A stretch of 64,000 nucleotides of DNA from Lysinibacillus odysseyi (GTDB lineage: Bacteria > Bacillota > Bacilli > Bacillales_A > Planococcaceae), in assembly GCA_014595895.1 (NCBI GenBank), contig JABUKB010000001.1, positions 1,426,001-1,490,000 of the forward strand, in the 5' to 3' direction. The notes below the pieces were generated by a model. That model worked only from the letters and a program-made list of their open reading frames with translations. It did not search any database and had not been told where the DNA came from. Both the position numbers and the translations under genes were made by a program. Within the stretch, counting starts at the first letter, position 1. Each line of letters opens with the position of its first letter. Shown here one piece after another: positions 17,680 through 28,587 of the stretch.

Positions 17680-19752
17680 TTAAGGCATTTTTTTAAGCAA
17701 ACGATTAGACAATACAAGACCGATTGCTCCAATCACCATAAAGACAATTGTACGGACGATTAAATCGAGCGTCGACAAATCGATAAAAATCAGCTTGGCA
17801 ATACCTAGTAAAATAAAGATAAAGCCTGCACGTGTCCAGATGATGAAGTTTTCTCTGCGTCCCACCACAATATATATTGTCGCAAAAGCAAATAACAGTG
17901 TCGTCGTTGCAATAGTGAACACAAGTGGATCAAGATCGAAGGCGAACTGTATAAACCTGCTAAAGGTCCACAAGTGGAACAGTAAAAATAAGCTTGTGAC
18001 AAACATGATTTTCTCACGTGATTGTTCTATCCAGCGAGCATAGATGGCATAAAGCCAACGTTTGGTATACAGCACATATAAAATTGCGAATGTCACAATG
18101 ATATAACTTAGCCGCGTAATCAATACCTTTCCAACCTCGTGCGTACCGCTATAGTCCACCCATAACAGAAGGGATGCGACACTAAATAAGCTCATTATAA
18201 ATATCGGAAGCACTATTTTTGTTATACGTTGCGGTATAAATAACACGATACCTGTAATGATTGCAATGACAGCATACATCCAATACGACGTCGACTGCCA
18301 AGGGCTCACTTCGTATTTATATGTCATTGACAGCAGTAACAATACCGCAATACAGCGCAAAACTTCCGTCCAGCGTACACGGTGCAACGCTGTCGAGAAT
18401 CTTCCAATCACCGCTGTCCGCTCGCTATATATGAGTATTGCTACTACAAATAGCACGACCAAGCTATTCAGCAGGAAAGGCATCGGTTCCTCCACACCAT
18501 AAAATGCATAAATCGCGAAAGCAAAGATAGCAAAGATAATCGATTGTGTCAGCTTCATCCATGTCGCATGCTGCTTGATCCCAATCATAATACCGATAAA
18601 GGCTGTTGTCAGTATTAGCAAGTAACGCCACTCATCTGTTACATTCACGATGAGCATAATATGCAGTACCGCAAACAACGCAAAGGTTGCAAAAACGTCT
18701 GCTACTGGTAACTTACGCGTCCATTGCCAGAAGCCAAGCGAAATAGCGGCAGCGCAGGCAAAGACAATCATTTTTTCTACATCCGTACTTTCTACGGTAT
18801 GGAACATTGCCATACCGAGTGTGCCAATACTAAAAAGCAGTCCGATATGCAGCGCCTGACGCTTCATCACTGGTTGCATCTTTACCCAGCCGATGGAATA
18901 AATGATCAGTAGCAGGAGTGCTCCGTAGTTATAAAGGATACTCACTGTCGTACTCATCCAAGAGAGCGTCGCAAGTGAAAAGCCGACAAAAATCATCGTC
19001 ACTTGTAAGGCGATTTTTTGTTTATATTTCACCATGACCCACATCATCACTGCGTACAACAACAAGATAAAGCCAATGATGAATAAAGAATTAAATGACA
19101 TATATTCTAGTAAATACGGCAATAGCAAGGAGACAAGCAGCACAAAAATGGTCAAACCTTCATTTGCTTGCCAATACGTCAACCATACTCCGTACGCAAT
19201 GTACCCAATGCCAATGAGTAAAGCTATTGTCAGTGATAGTACGTCATAGAGAATGACGCCTGCCGCGGTTGCTAAAATCCCAATAATAAAGGAACCGCCA
19301 AACAGCGCAAGCCGGACATTATGCGCACCTTTATTATTTTTCACCATCCAGCCAGCGACCACGGCAATGGTTACTGATAATAAGTAGGATAATGCAATCT
19401 TAACCCCATCATTTAAGTAGCCGTAATCACTCATTAATTTCAGTCCCCATAATACTCCCAGAACGAAAATAAACATAAATACCTTTGGTAACAGGTTCGA
19501 TAACCGTTCTTCAAATGATTGTTTTGGTTTCGTCTCCACAGGTTCTGCTGCCGTGGTATTTACTTCTATAGGCTTTACTGCTACAGGCTTCTTATCAAAA
19601 ATTGAATATTTTTCTTTCACTGGTGGCACTTTTACATGCTGATGGTCTGGCGTGTGTGGCGTGATGTGCGCTGATTTTAAAGCCTCAACTTCCAGTTTTA
19701 ATTGCTGGACTTCCTTTTCCAATAGTTCGACCCTTGTTTTCCAATCATCCAT
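17680..19752 (-). CDS. DUF2339 polytopic membrane protein
   Basis: 690 residues. N-terminal coiled coil (about 1-25, RVELLEKEVQQLKLEVEALK), a Pro/Thr-rich linker to ~85, then some twenty or more hydrophobic segments to the C-terminus. This layout is the DUF2339 family; function is unknown. No enzyme motif is visible. Monocistronic, between glpK and AIM24; no evident functional link. Confidence 0.75.
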   Translation of the reverse strand: MDDWKTRVELLEKEVQQLKLEVEALKSAHITPHTPDHQHVKVPPVKEKYSIFDKKPVAVKPIEVNTTAAEPVETKPKQSFEERLSNLLPKVFMFIFVLGVLWGLKLMSDYGYLNDGVKIALSYLLSVTIAVVAGWMVKNNKGAHNVRLALFGGSFIIGILATAAGVILYDVLSLTIALLIGIGYIAYGVWLTYWQANEGLTIFVLLVSLLLPYLLEYMSFNSLFIIGFILLLYAVMMWVMVKYKQKIALQVTMIFVGFSLATLSWMSTTVSILYNYGALLLLIIYSIGWVKMQPVMKRQALHIGLLFSIGTLGMAMFHTVESTDVEKMIVFACAAAISLGFWQWTRKLPVADVFATFALFAVLHIMLIVNVTDEWRYLLILTTAFIGIMIGIKQHATWMKLTQSIIFAIFAFAIYAFYGVEEPMPFLLNSLVVLFVVAILIYSERTAVIGRFSTALHRVRWTEVLRCIAVLLLLSMTYKYEVSPWQSTSYWMYAVIAIITGIVLFIPQRITKIVLPIFIMSLFSVASLLLWVDYSGTHEVGKVLITRLSYIIVTFAILYVLYTKRWLYAIYARWIEQSREKIMFVTSLFLLFHLWTFSRFIQFAFDLDPLVFTIATTTLLFAFATIYIVVGRRENFIIWTRAGFIFILLGIAKLIFIDLSTLDLIVRTIVFMVIGAIGLVLSNRLLKKMP

Positions 19753-19825
19753 ACCCTCACCCCTTTTAGAGTAATTTTACACTATTATTAACTAATAAAA
19801 CAGTTAATCTTCTATGTAACCTCCT

Positions 19826-21346
<1,521 letters not shown>

Positions 21347-21383
21347 TTACTAAAATTTTAATCAACTCTCTGTTAGAACGCTA

Positions 21384-23024
21384 CTATATTCGTTGCATTT
21401 TTGCGATGGCGATGTCTCGTTCTAATTCTTCTTTCGCTGTTTGCTTTTGCTCCTCCGACCAATTCAGCACCTTAGCCATTTCTTCGATGACATCTTCTTT
21501 ATACTGCTCGACTAACGGCATATCAAAGAATACATAACCAGTCCGGCGGATAAAGAAATCGGATGGCTTCGCTACACTTTCATAGAGAATACCGTATTGC
21601 AATTGCCCATACAAATAAGCCGGCAAGTTGGTACGTGTTGTCATAAGAGTTAGCACTTTATCGATGTTTGTTCCATAGAGTCGGATAATTTTTTCTGCTA
21701 TTTCTTCTGGAACTCCGACTTGAATAGCATAAGGTTTTTTCTTTTCTACAAACATCTCGAAATAGCGCGAACCACTCAGATCTCCTCCTGAGAGCGGTAA
21801 TTTCTTTGTAGAACATGGTCGGTAATTGGCGTTATACTCAACCTTCAGCTGTTCGACAACTAAATCCACAATTTTTTCTGCCATTTTGCGGTAACCTGTC
21901 AATTTCCCTCCTGCAATCGTAATAAGTCCCTTTTCCGATTGCCAAATTTCATCTTTCCGGGAAATTTCAGAAGGCGCCTTGCCCTCCTGATGGATGAGTG
22001 GACGGACCCCTGCCCAGCTGGATTCGACTTGCTGTGCTGTGAGGTTTAGTTGAGGAAACATATAGCGGATAGCCGCTAGTAAATATTCGCAGTCCTCTTC
22101 CGTTACAACCATATGCGCGGGATCGCCTCGGTAAAACGTATCCGTCGTTCCTACATATGTTTTGCCGTCACGCGGAATCGCAAAAACCATGCGTCCATCT
22201 TCTTCTGTATCAAAATAAATGGCTTGCTGCAGCGGGAAGTCCCTTTGATCAAATACAAGATGCACGCCTTTTGACAGCATAATTTGCTTCTCCGCCTTTT
22301 TTTCTTCCAACTTTCGTACCTCATCTACCCATGGACCTGCTGCGTTAATAACTTTTCTCGCTTTAAAATAAGAGATACTGCCTGTTAGCTGGTCCTCCAC
22401 TACGACTTCTGTAAACGCAAGATTATTTGTCCTGATTGCTGTTGCCTTCATATAGTTAAATAACAGTGCTCCTTTTTCGAAGGCTGCTTTCATCACTTCC
22501 ATTGTAAGTCGAGCATCGTCGGTTCTATATTCGACATACATACCGCTTCCTACTAAGTCCCGCTGCTGCAATAATGGCTCCCGTCCTAATGTCTCTTCTT
22601 TCGATAGCATAAAACGGCGTTCTTCTTTTTTCACACCCGCTAATACATCATAAATTTTCAAAGCTACTGACGTCGAAATTTGCCCAAATGTACCGCCCTT
22701 ATAAAAAGGGAGCAACATGGAAATAGGCGTCGTCACATGTGGACCATTTTCGTAGACAATCGCCCGCTCTCGCCCCAGTTCGGCTACTTCTTTTAGTTCC
22801 ATTTGCTTTAAATACCGAAGCCCTCCATGAACGAGCTTGGTAGAACGGCTCGATGTACCTGCCGCAAAGTCTTGCATTTCTATCAGCAAGACCGATAAAC
22901 CGCGTGCCGCTGCGTCTAACGCAATCCCAGCCCCTGTAATGCCTCCCCCAATAATGAGGACATCGAATGTTTCAAGCTGCGCAAATTCCTTTGTTTTATC
23001 TCGATCTACCACAGAGAAATACAT
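21384..23024 (-). CDS. glpD: Aerobic glycerol-3-phosphate dehydrogenase
   Basis: About 546 residues. FAD-binding VLIIGGGITGAGIALDAAARG near the N-terminus, then SSRSTKLVHGGLRYL, and GGKLTGYRKMAEKIVD in the second half. Oxidises glycerol 3-phosphate to DHAP at the membrane, feeding quinone. Of three clustered ATGs, the one at 23024 has proper spacing from AAAGGA. No convincing sigma-A promoter lies between the Asp23 terminator and the start, so GlpP-type antitermination is possible (see findings). Confidence 0.95.
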   Translation of the reverse strand: MYFSVVDRDKTKEFAQLETFDVLIIGGGITGAGIALDAAARGLSVLLIEMQDFAAGTSSRSTKLVHGGLRYLKQMELKEVAELGRERAIVYENGPHVTTPISMLLPFYKGGTFGQISTSVALKIYDVLAGVKKEERRFMLSKEETLGREPLLQQRDLVGSGMYVEYRTDDARLTMEVMKAAFEKGALLFNYMKATAIRTNNLAFTEVVVEDQLTGSISYFKARKVINAAGPWVDEVRKLEEKKAEKQIMLSKGVHLVFDQRDFPLQQAIYFDTEEDGRMVFAIPRDGKTYVGTTDTFYRGDPAHMVVTEEDCEYLLAAIRYMFPQLNLTAQQVESSWAGVRPLIHQEGKAPSEISRKDEIWQSEKGLITIAGGKLTGYRKMAEKIVDLVVEQLKVEYNANYRPCSTKKLPLSGGDLSGSRYFEMFVEKKKPYAIQVGVPEEIAEKIIRLYGTNIDKVLTLMTTRTNLPAYLYGQLQYGILYESVAKPSDFFIRRTGYVFFDMPLVEQYKEDVIEEMAKVLNWSEEQKQTAKEELERDIAIAKMQRI

Positions 23025-23097
23025 CTTCATCATCCTTTCTGCTCAATTCATCATACGTTATTCAAATTCCCTGTATATGCTTAAAAAAAACAAAAAA

Positions 23098-23132
23098 GCG
23101 CGTAAATGGAAGGATGTTTTCCATTTATGCGC
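23098..23132 (-). terminator. Terminator between the Asp23 gene and glpD
   Basis: A 14-bp stem, one G-U pair (23098-23111 / 23119-23132), followed on the minus strand by T6, G, T8. It is both the Asp23 terminator and the leader hairpin of glpD. Confidence 0.88.
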
Positions 23133-23144
23133 TCTAATTTCAGT

Positions 23145-23549
23145 TTAATTTTGCGGTTCTTCTTTATCAAATTGAATGCCGGTAACATGTACATTTACTT
23201 CATGTGTTTCGATTGCTGTCATCGTTAAAATCGCTTGACGAATAGAAGTTTGAATTTCTTTTGCTACTTTCGGTACCGTATAACCGAATTTTACCGAGCA
23301 AAAGACATCAACAGCGATGCGGTCTTCTTCTGTCATCGACGCTTTGATTCCTTTTGAATGTACCTTTTTTCCGAAACGTTCCACTACGCCCGATGCAAAG
23401 TTGCCGCGTGTAGCAGCTACACCATCTATTTCTGCCACGGCAAAGGCTGCAATGACTTCCAGCACTTCTGAAGCTACTTCAATCTTTCCGATTTCCTCTT
23501 TGCCTTCTGGTGTCGGTTGTACAAATGATGTTGGTTGTTTGTCAGCCAT
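23145..23549 (-). CDS. Asp23/Gls24 family envelope stress response protein
   Basis: 134 residues. Asp23 core: GKIEVASEVLEVIAAFAVAEIDGVA, RIAVDVFCSVKFGYTVPKVAKEIQ and the C-terminal VNVHVTGIQFD. Cytosolic, often membrane-associated through a partner such as AmaP; linked to alkaline and cell-wall stress. ATG 23549 is preferred because GAGAGG lies nine bases upstream. Monocistronic. Confidence 0.88.
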   Translation of the reverse strand: MADKQPTSFVQPTPEGKEEIGKIEVASEVLEVIAAFAVAEIDGVAATRGNFASGVVERFGKKVHSKGIKASMTEEDRIAVDVFCSVKFGYTVPKVAKEIQTSIRQAILTMTAIETHEVNVHVTGIQFDKEEPQN

Positions 23550-23714
23550 CGTAAACATCCTCTCTTTATGTAAAGCTTACTAATCTCTACCCATTATACA
23601 CTATTTGTATCATTTACGTGAGCGAGAAATCTAGAATGCAAGCGATTTTACGCGTTGATTTTTCATCTCAATAGGCTTCATTTTAAAGGTTGGCACATGT
23701 TGTATAGGAAATGG

Positions 23715-23760
23715 TTTACAATTTATATGTCATAGTGTACTATACAAATAGCACACTATG
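23715..23760 (+). promoter_or_regulatory. Promoter and GntR operator of the ABC cassette
   Basis: TTTACA (23715-23720), 17 bp, TACTAT (23738-23743). Overlapping the -10 is a long dyad, CATAGTGTACTAT (23731-23743) against ATAGCACACTATG (23748-23760), 12 of 13 positions matched around a 4-bp centre. The position suits autorepression by the YtrA-type GntR protein encoded by the second gene. Confidence 0.7.
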
Positions 23761-23778
23761 ACAAGGAGGCATCTGCGG

Positions 23779-24543
23779 ATGAAAAAATTTATTAGCTTGT
23801 TAAAAATGGAACACCATGATTTTAAAGCTTGGTACGTTATTTATCTTTTATTATCTATCATTAGCATTTATATATTGCCGAGTGTGATGAAGCAATTTAC
23901 CTCACTGATGATGTCTGTTATTGAAATTCGCATTACGTTTATCATCATATCACTAGCGATTCTCGTTTTACTCGGTATCATACAATTTATTTCAAGCATG
24001 CGAATGAGTCTGAAGTCAAAAGAGCTCTGGCTCCATAATTCCAGTTCTATTATCACGTTGCTAGGAGCCAAATTATTGTATCCCTTGTTTGCATTAACAG
24101 GCTCTACTGTTATGATCTCTAGTGGTTTTTATTTTTTAGGTGATTTGCTAGAAGGCACATTTATTCAAATGATGAATTTAAATCTATTTATTATGCTCGC
24201 AATGCTATATGGCTATTTTTTATTTGCTTGTGTAGTAACGATTATTTATGCGTTTTCTAAACAACTCAAACGCTATATCGGTGGCTTCAGTGTACTGGTA
24301 ACTTTCATTTTAACTATGATCATCCTGACTAGTTCAGATCATCTACCGAATGAAGGATTACTTGCTTTCGGAAAAATCACAATTGATAACTTCGAAAATT
24401 ATTTCCCAAGGGTTACAAGTGACATGGTAGAACTTACATTTACAATGGATGTATACATTGTGCAAGAAATCGCATTGTTATTATTTTTATTGGCCTGCTT
24501 TGCAATAGGTGCGAAATGGATTGAAAGGGTGATCACACATTGA
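23779..24543 (+). CDS. Multi-span membrane protein of a GntR-regulated ABC cassette
   Basis: 254 residues, six hydrophobic segments, ABC-2-permease-like topology but no recognised signature. ATG 23779 follows AAGGAGG by nine bases. First gene of a five-gene unit (this, GntR, ATPase, ATPase, permease). Its stop overlaps the GntR TTG start. Likely a permease partner of the 24904 ATPase; substrate unknown. Confidence 0.75.
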   Translation: MKKFISLLKMEHHDFKAWYVIYLLLSIISIYILPSVMKQFTSLMMSVIEIRITFIIISLAILVLLGIIQFISSMRMSLKSKELWLHNSSSIITLLGAKLLYPLFALTGSTVMISSGFYFLGDLLEGTFIQMMNLNLFIMLAMLYGYFLFACVVTIIYAFSKQLKRYIGGFSVLVTFILTMIILTSSDHLPNEGLLAFGKITIDNFENYFPRVTSDMVELTFTMDVYIVQEIALLLFLLACFAIGAKWIERVITH

Positions 24544-24902
24544 CACAAGATTTTATGAAGGACCGCCCTATTTATTTACAATTAATCGAGCGTATTTGTG
24601 GAGATGTAATAAAAGGAAATATCCAGCCAGGCGATAAATTACCCTCTGTTCGTGAATTTGCATTGGACGCAGGCGTGAATGTCAATACCGTACAACGCGT
24701 GTATAAGGAGCTAGAGATGATGAACTTAACTGAAACAAAACGTGGTCAAGGCACATTCATTACGACAAACGATGACAGCATTCAGCACATAAGGGAGCAA
24801 ATGAAAGAACAAGTGGCAACACAATTTATTACTGTGCTTGAATCATTAGGCTTTTCTGTTACAGAAATAATTGATCTACTGCAAAAAAAAGGAGGTAAAT
24901 GA
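24540..24902 (+). CDS. GntR family regulator, YtrA subfamily
   Basis: 120 residues. Winged helix at about 9-75 (YLQLIERICGDVIKGNIQPGDKLPS, EFALDAGVNVNTVQRVYKEL) with the short C-terminal helical tail typical of YtrA regulators, too short for an effector domain. Start is TTG 24540 with AAAGGG eight bases upstream; it overlaps the previous gene. Probably represses its own operon through the dyad at 23731-23760. Confidence 0.9.
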   Translation: MTQDFMKDRPIYLQLIERICGDVIKGNIQPGDKLPSVREFALDAGVNVNTVQRVYKELEMMNLTETKRGQGTFITTNDDSIQHIREQMKEQVATQFITVLESLGFSVTEIIDLLQKKGGK

Positions 24903-24903
24903 T

Positions 24904-25602
24904 ATGAAGTTACATGAGGTGAGCTTTCAATATAAATCTACAACAATCCTGAATAAAATTACCTTCACCGTGCCGCCCGGGCAAATTATTGGCATTATTG
25001 GTGAAAATGGCTGCGGAAAAACAACCCTTCTGCGGATGATGGCAGGCATTTTAGTTCCTTCGGCCGGAGCTATTACACTTGAAGAGCAACCCGTGACAAG
25101 ACGTCTAGCCAATCAAATCGCTTACCAGCCGGATATCGATTTATTTTATGACTCTCATACAGCGCAGAAAGTATTTACCTTTTATGATGAACAGTTTGAT
25201 GATTTCTCGCTAGAAAAAGCCTATGAAATTGCAGCCTTTTTAGAAGTGCCGACAAAGGTGAAATTAAAGAAGCTATCGAAAGGAAATCGCGCCCGCGTCA
25301 AAATGGCTTGCGTACTGGCGCGCGAGACTCGCATTTATTTGCTGGATGAACCCTTCTCTGGCCTTGACCCCCTTGCCCGTGAATCTTTAATGAAAGCACT
25401 CATCCGTTTTATCGATAATGAAAATAGTTCCATTGTGCTTTCCACGCATGAAGTAAGCGAAGTCGAACCGATTTTAGATCAAGTTATTTTAATGAAAGAC
25501 GGTCGTATCCGCGCGATGGAAAATGTAGAGCTTATTCGTGACGAACGTGGTGAAGATGCGGTTCAATGGATGAAATCCCTTTATGGAAAGCAGGTGCAGT
25601 AA
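24904..25602 (+). CDS. ABC transporter ATP-binding protein (YtrB-like)
   Basis: 232 residues. Walker A GENGCGKTT, Q-loop YQPDIDLF, degenerate signature LSKGNRARVKMA, Walker B IYLLDEPFSGLD, switch His in LSTHEV. ATG 24904 is eight bases after AAGGAGG; the open frame extends 11 codons upstream without support. Couples ATP hydrolysis to one of the membrane proteins of the cassette. Confidence 0.9.
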   Translation: MKLHEVSFQYKSTTILNKITFTVPPGQIIGIIGENGCGKTTLLRMMAGILVPSAGAITLEEQPVTRRLANQIAYQPDIDLFYDSHTAQKVFTFYDEQFDDFSLEKAYEIAAFLEVPTKVKLKKLSKGNRARVKMACVLARETRIYLLDEPFSGLDPLARESLMKALIRFIDNENSSIVLSTHEVSEVEPILDQVILMKDGRIRAMENVELIRDERGEDAVQWMKSLYGKQVQ

Positions 25603-26511
25603 ATGAAGAAGCCAATTGTAGAAATTAAAAATTTAAATAAATCCATCAAAGGAAAGCACATCATTAAAGATTTGAATCTTAGCTTTTACCCAGGGCAAAT
25701 TACTGGATTTATTGGACCGAATGGCGCAGGTAAAACGACAACGATTCGTATGATGACCGGTCTTATGTATCCGACATCAGGCGAAATTATTATCGATGGT
25801 CATTCCATGAAAAATCATTTCGAAGATGCGATTCGTCATGTGGGAGTGATTGTAGAAAACCCTGAAATGTATAAATATATGTCAGGCTATAAAAACTTGC
25901 AGCATTTTGCGCGTATGCATGAAGGGGTGACGAAAGAGCGTATCGATGAAATCGTCCGCCAGGTTGGTCTTGAAAATCGCATCCATGAAAAGGTGAAAAC
26001 CTATTCCCTTGGTATGCGTCAACGGTTAGGTCTGGCGCAGGCCCTCCTGCACAATCCAAAGTTTCTTATTTTAGATGAACCGACCAACGGACTCGATCCT
26101 GCTGGCATTCGTGAATTTCGTTTTTATTTACGCAAAATTGCCGAGGAACAAGACATTTCTATCATCATTTCCAGCCATATGTTAGGTGAGATTGAGCAGA
26201 TTGTTGATCGCATCGCTATTATACAAAACGGCGAGCTGATCGATATACGAGAACTGCATCAGGAAACGATTTCACAGTATTATATTGAAGTGGCCCAGAC
26301 CGACGAGCTGCAGGCAATTATCGGTGAACGTCCAGTGAAACCTTACGAAAAGGGATTTATTATCGATATCGAAAAACCGGAAGTCCCTGCGTTGTTACGG
26401 GCATTGCATGAGGAGAATGTAGATGTCTTTAGTATCCATCCGGTTCAGCAACGTCTAGAAGATCAATTTATCGAAATGACTGGTGGAGGTGCTATCGATG
26501 CGATACATTAA
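25603..26511 (+). CDS. ABC transporter ATP-binding protein (BcrA-like)
   Basis: 302 residues. Walker A GPNGAGKTTT, signature YSLGMRQRLGLAQ, Walker B FLILDEPTNGLDPAG, switch His in SSHMLGEIEQ, plus the C-terminal ~80-residue extension seen in BcrA-type exporters. Start abuts the previous stop (TAAATG). With the 26498 permease it resembles bacitracin/lantibiotic-type export pairs; the substrate is inference only. Confidence 0.9.
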   Translation: MKKPIVEIKNLNKSIKGKHIIKDLNLSFYPGQITGFIGPNGAGKTTTIRMMTGLMYPTSGEIIIDGHSMKNHFEDAIRHVGVIVENPEMYKYMSGYKNLQHFARMHEGVTKERIDEIVRQVGLENRIHEKVKTYSLGMRQRLGLAQALLHNPKFLILDEPTNGLDPAGIREFRFYLRKIAEEQDISIIISSHMLGEIEQIVDRIAIIQNGELIDIRELHQETISQYYIEVAQTDELQAIIGERPVKPYEKGFIIDIEKPEVPALLRALHEENVDVFSIHPVQQRLEDQFIEMTGGGAIDAIH

Positions 26512-27436
26512 AAATGAATGGATAAAATTATGGTCTCAAAAGACGGCTTGGATGCTCACAATCTTTTTATGTTTATTAGTCGTTGGTGTAGGCGCTGTCA
26601 CAAAATATTATGAGAAGCCGCTCACTACACCTGAGGATCGACGCAATGCCAATCAAGCTGAATTAGACAATTACCAATCGTTAGTCAATGATCCAGCCAT
26701 CCCTGAGGAGGAGCTTTCCTTTTATCGGGAGGAGATTTTAAAACTAGAATACCGTATCGCCAATGATCTCCTTCCTGCAAGCGAGATGGGGTTTGATACC
26801 TTTATGGACATGGGCTTACAAATGTCCCTCGCGCTTGGCGCAATGTTTATGATTGTGATTGCAGCGAGTATCCTGTCAAAGGAGTTTTCTACAGGAACAA
26901 TTAAGATGTTGCTGACACGCCCTGTGGCAAGATGGAAAATATTATTATCTAAATTAGTGACAGTTTTTATTTTTGGTGGATTTGTCATTTTCATTGGCGC
27001 AGTTCTTACGGCGATTTTAGGCTTTCTTTTCTGGGGCAGTGATACAGTAGGTTCCTTAACAATTGTGAATGGCGCTGTCGTACAGGAAAACATGACTGAT
27101 TCTTATATGAACTTAATCCTGTACTCTATTCCTTCTATTATTTTGAATACGCTGCTTTCCTTCATGCTTGGGGCTATATTTGGTTCCAGCACATTGGCTG
27201 TTGGAATTGCATTATTAATTGCGTTTTTAAGCAATACCATTTTATACTTTATTGCTAAATATGAGTTTGCTAAATATTTATGGTTTGCGAATGATATTAG
27301 ACAATTTATGCCTGGCAGTACACCAGTGATTGAAGATTTAACATTGGGCTTCTCGATGATTGTTTGCATCGTTTATGCCATTGTGTTTGTAGTCGTTACG
27401 TTCCTTCACTTCCAGAAACGTGATGTCACAGCATAA
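26498..27436 (+). CDS. ABC-2 family permease
   Basis: 312 residues. N-terminal TM1, a ~70-residue extracytoplasmic helical loop (ENRRNANQ-like, charged), then five more membrane segments. FSTGTIKMLLTRPVARWKIL is the typical cytosolic coupling loop of BcrB/ABC-2 permeases. ATG 26498 overlaps the ATPase gene by 14 bases with GGAGGTG six bases upstream. Last gene of the cassette. Confidence 0.85.
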   Translation: MRYIKNEWIKLWSQKTAWMLTIFLCLLVVGVGAVTKYYEKPLTTPEDRRNANQAELDNYQSLVNDPAIPEEELSFYREEILKLEYRIANDLLPASEMGFDTFMDMGLQMSLALGAMFMIVIAASILSKEFSTGTIKMLLTRPVARWKILLSKLVTVFIFGGFVIFIGAVLTAILGFLFWGSDTVGSLTIVNGAVVQENMTDSYMNLILYSIPSIILNTLLSFMLGAIFGSSTLAVGIALLIAFLSNTILYFIAKYEFAKYLWFANDIRQFMPGSTPVIEDLTLGFSMIVCIVYAIVFVVVTFLHFQKRDVTA

Positions 27437-27441
27437 TATTC

Positions 27442-27477
27442 CCCGCACGAACGGACTCGTTTGTGCGGGATTTTTTT
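27442..27477 (+). terminator. Terminator of the ABC cassette
   Basis: A 12-bp GC-rich stem (27442-27453 / 27458-27469, one G-U) followed by ATTTTTTTA. Confidence 0.9.
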
Positions 27478-27478
27478 A

Positions 27479-28066
27479 TTACTTCAGTAGTTGATACAGC
27501 AGCCCATCTTTTGTATCATACCAGCAAATTTTCATATATTTTTTCTTTGGGATTCTTACTTGCAGTGCCCATTCCGGATACTGTTTTATAAGCTGCAATT
27601 GATCCCCTGTCATCGCGGCAATAAATGAAATATAATGCTCTTTCGTCATCGGATGATGGCTTGATATATACCATTCTCCATCTACTTCCGATACAATTAA
27701 TTGCTGGTGTTCTTCTGCTTTTTGCGGCACTAAACTTTCAAGCTTTCGACCGCAGCAAATCACATCTACTGTTGAAGTCGCTGTAATGACATTCTGACAA
27801 TGCGTACAAACATAAAATTTTGTGTTTTTCATATTTCCACCTACGAATTGATTGATTTGGAGGCTGCCTTTTAATAAGCTCTCGATGTCGATTTGAAATA
27901 AATTAGCTAAGTTTGGCAGGAAAGAAATATCCGGCATCCCCACGTTGCGTTCCCATTTAGAGATGGTGCGATCGGATACATTCAATTGTTCAGCTAGCTG
28001 TTTCTGTGTCCAGTTGTTTTCTTTGCGCAGATACGCAATGACATCCCCTATAGTGTTCGTTTTCAT
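27479..28066 (-). CDS. XRE regulator with desulfoferrodoxin/superoxide-reductase-like C-terminus
   Basis: 195 residues. XRE helix-turn-helix at ~5-62 (WTQKQLAEQLNVSDRTISKWER). From ~83 a desulfoferrodoxin-like module: C87-x2-C90 and C104-C105 resemble the rubredoxin-like iron site, and H120, H138 (HHPM), H144 (KEHYI) and C181 align with ligands of the superoxide-reductase Fe(His4Cys) centre. The fourth His (CNxH in reductases) is Asp184 here (CWYD). Suggests an iron- or superoxide-sensing repressor rather than an enzyme; this is inference. ATG 28066 follows GGGAGG by 10 bases. Confidence 0.75.
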   Translation of the reverse strand: MKTNTIGDVIAYLRKENNWTQKQLAEQLNVSDRTISKWERNVGMPDISFLPNLANLFQIDIESLLKGSLQINQFVGGNMKNTKFYVCTHCQNVITATSTVDVICCGRKLESLVPQKAEEHQQLIVSEVDGEWYISSHHPMTKEHYISFIAAMTGDQLQLIKQYPEWALQVRIPKKKYMKICWYDTKDGLLYQLLK

Positions 28067-28197
28067 CCTTGCATGACCTCCCTTCTTCCTAGTGTAAAGT
28101 TTCCTCTTCCCATAGCCAACAAACGAATCGTAGAATTTTATTTGAATAGTGTAACGTGTACAATAAAAGAAATACATTTTACATAAGGAGATGTACT

Positions 28198-28587
28198 ATG
28201 CAACAGCTACAATTCGAACAAGCTTGGGCAAAAGCTATTTCATCAAAAGATAAATATACGATCGAACAATTATTCCAAGAAACAAAAGAAGAGAAAGGAA
28301 CAAGTATCCAGTGCGTTCCTATTCGCGAAGCATTCAATCATCGCCGGGAGCTATTAGTGACCGTGCTTATTCATAACTTCACACCGAATGCTCTTCCATT
28401 TCAAAAAACCAATGTGCAATATAAAAATAATGATATAACGCTTGAATATGCGTTTACTATCGAGGCTCTTGTGGTGCCACCGTTTACGAGTATGCCGTGG
28501 ACATTTATTTTCCCTGCAGATAGACTGCCGGAGAATCAAAACTTACTTGGTGGGGTGCTGGTGATTGGTTTTGGGGAGAGTGTCTAA
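28198..28587 (+). CDS. SLAP domain-containing protein
   Basis: 129 residues, soluble. SLAP-domain features: an N-terminal LQFEQAWAKAI, central REAFNHRRELLVTVLIHN, and VVPPFTSMPWTFIFPAD. Family function is unsettled; in some Firmicutes it neighbours accessory secretion genes. ATG 28198 follows AAGGAG. The stop codon TAA lies inside the first unit of the 21-nt repeat array. Before the mobile element arrived, accC would have been convergent with this gene. Confidence 0.75.
   Translation: MQQLQFEQAWAKAISSKDKYTIEQLFQETKEEKGTSIQCVPIREAFNHRRELLVTVLIHNFTPNALPFQKTNVQYKNNDITLEYAFTIEALVVPPFTSMPWTFIFPADRLPENQNLLGGVLVIGFGESV

Noticed and set aside
19034-19249. Plus-strand frames within the DUF2339 gene
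   Set aside because: Opposite-strand shadows of a long hydrophobic gene, without ribosome sites.
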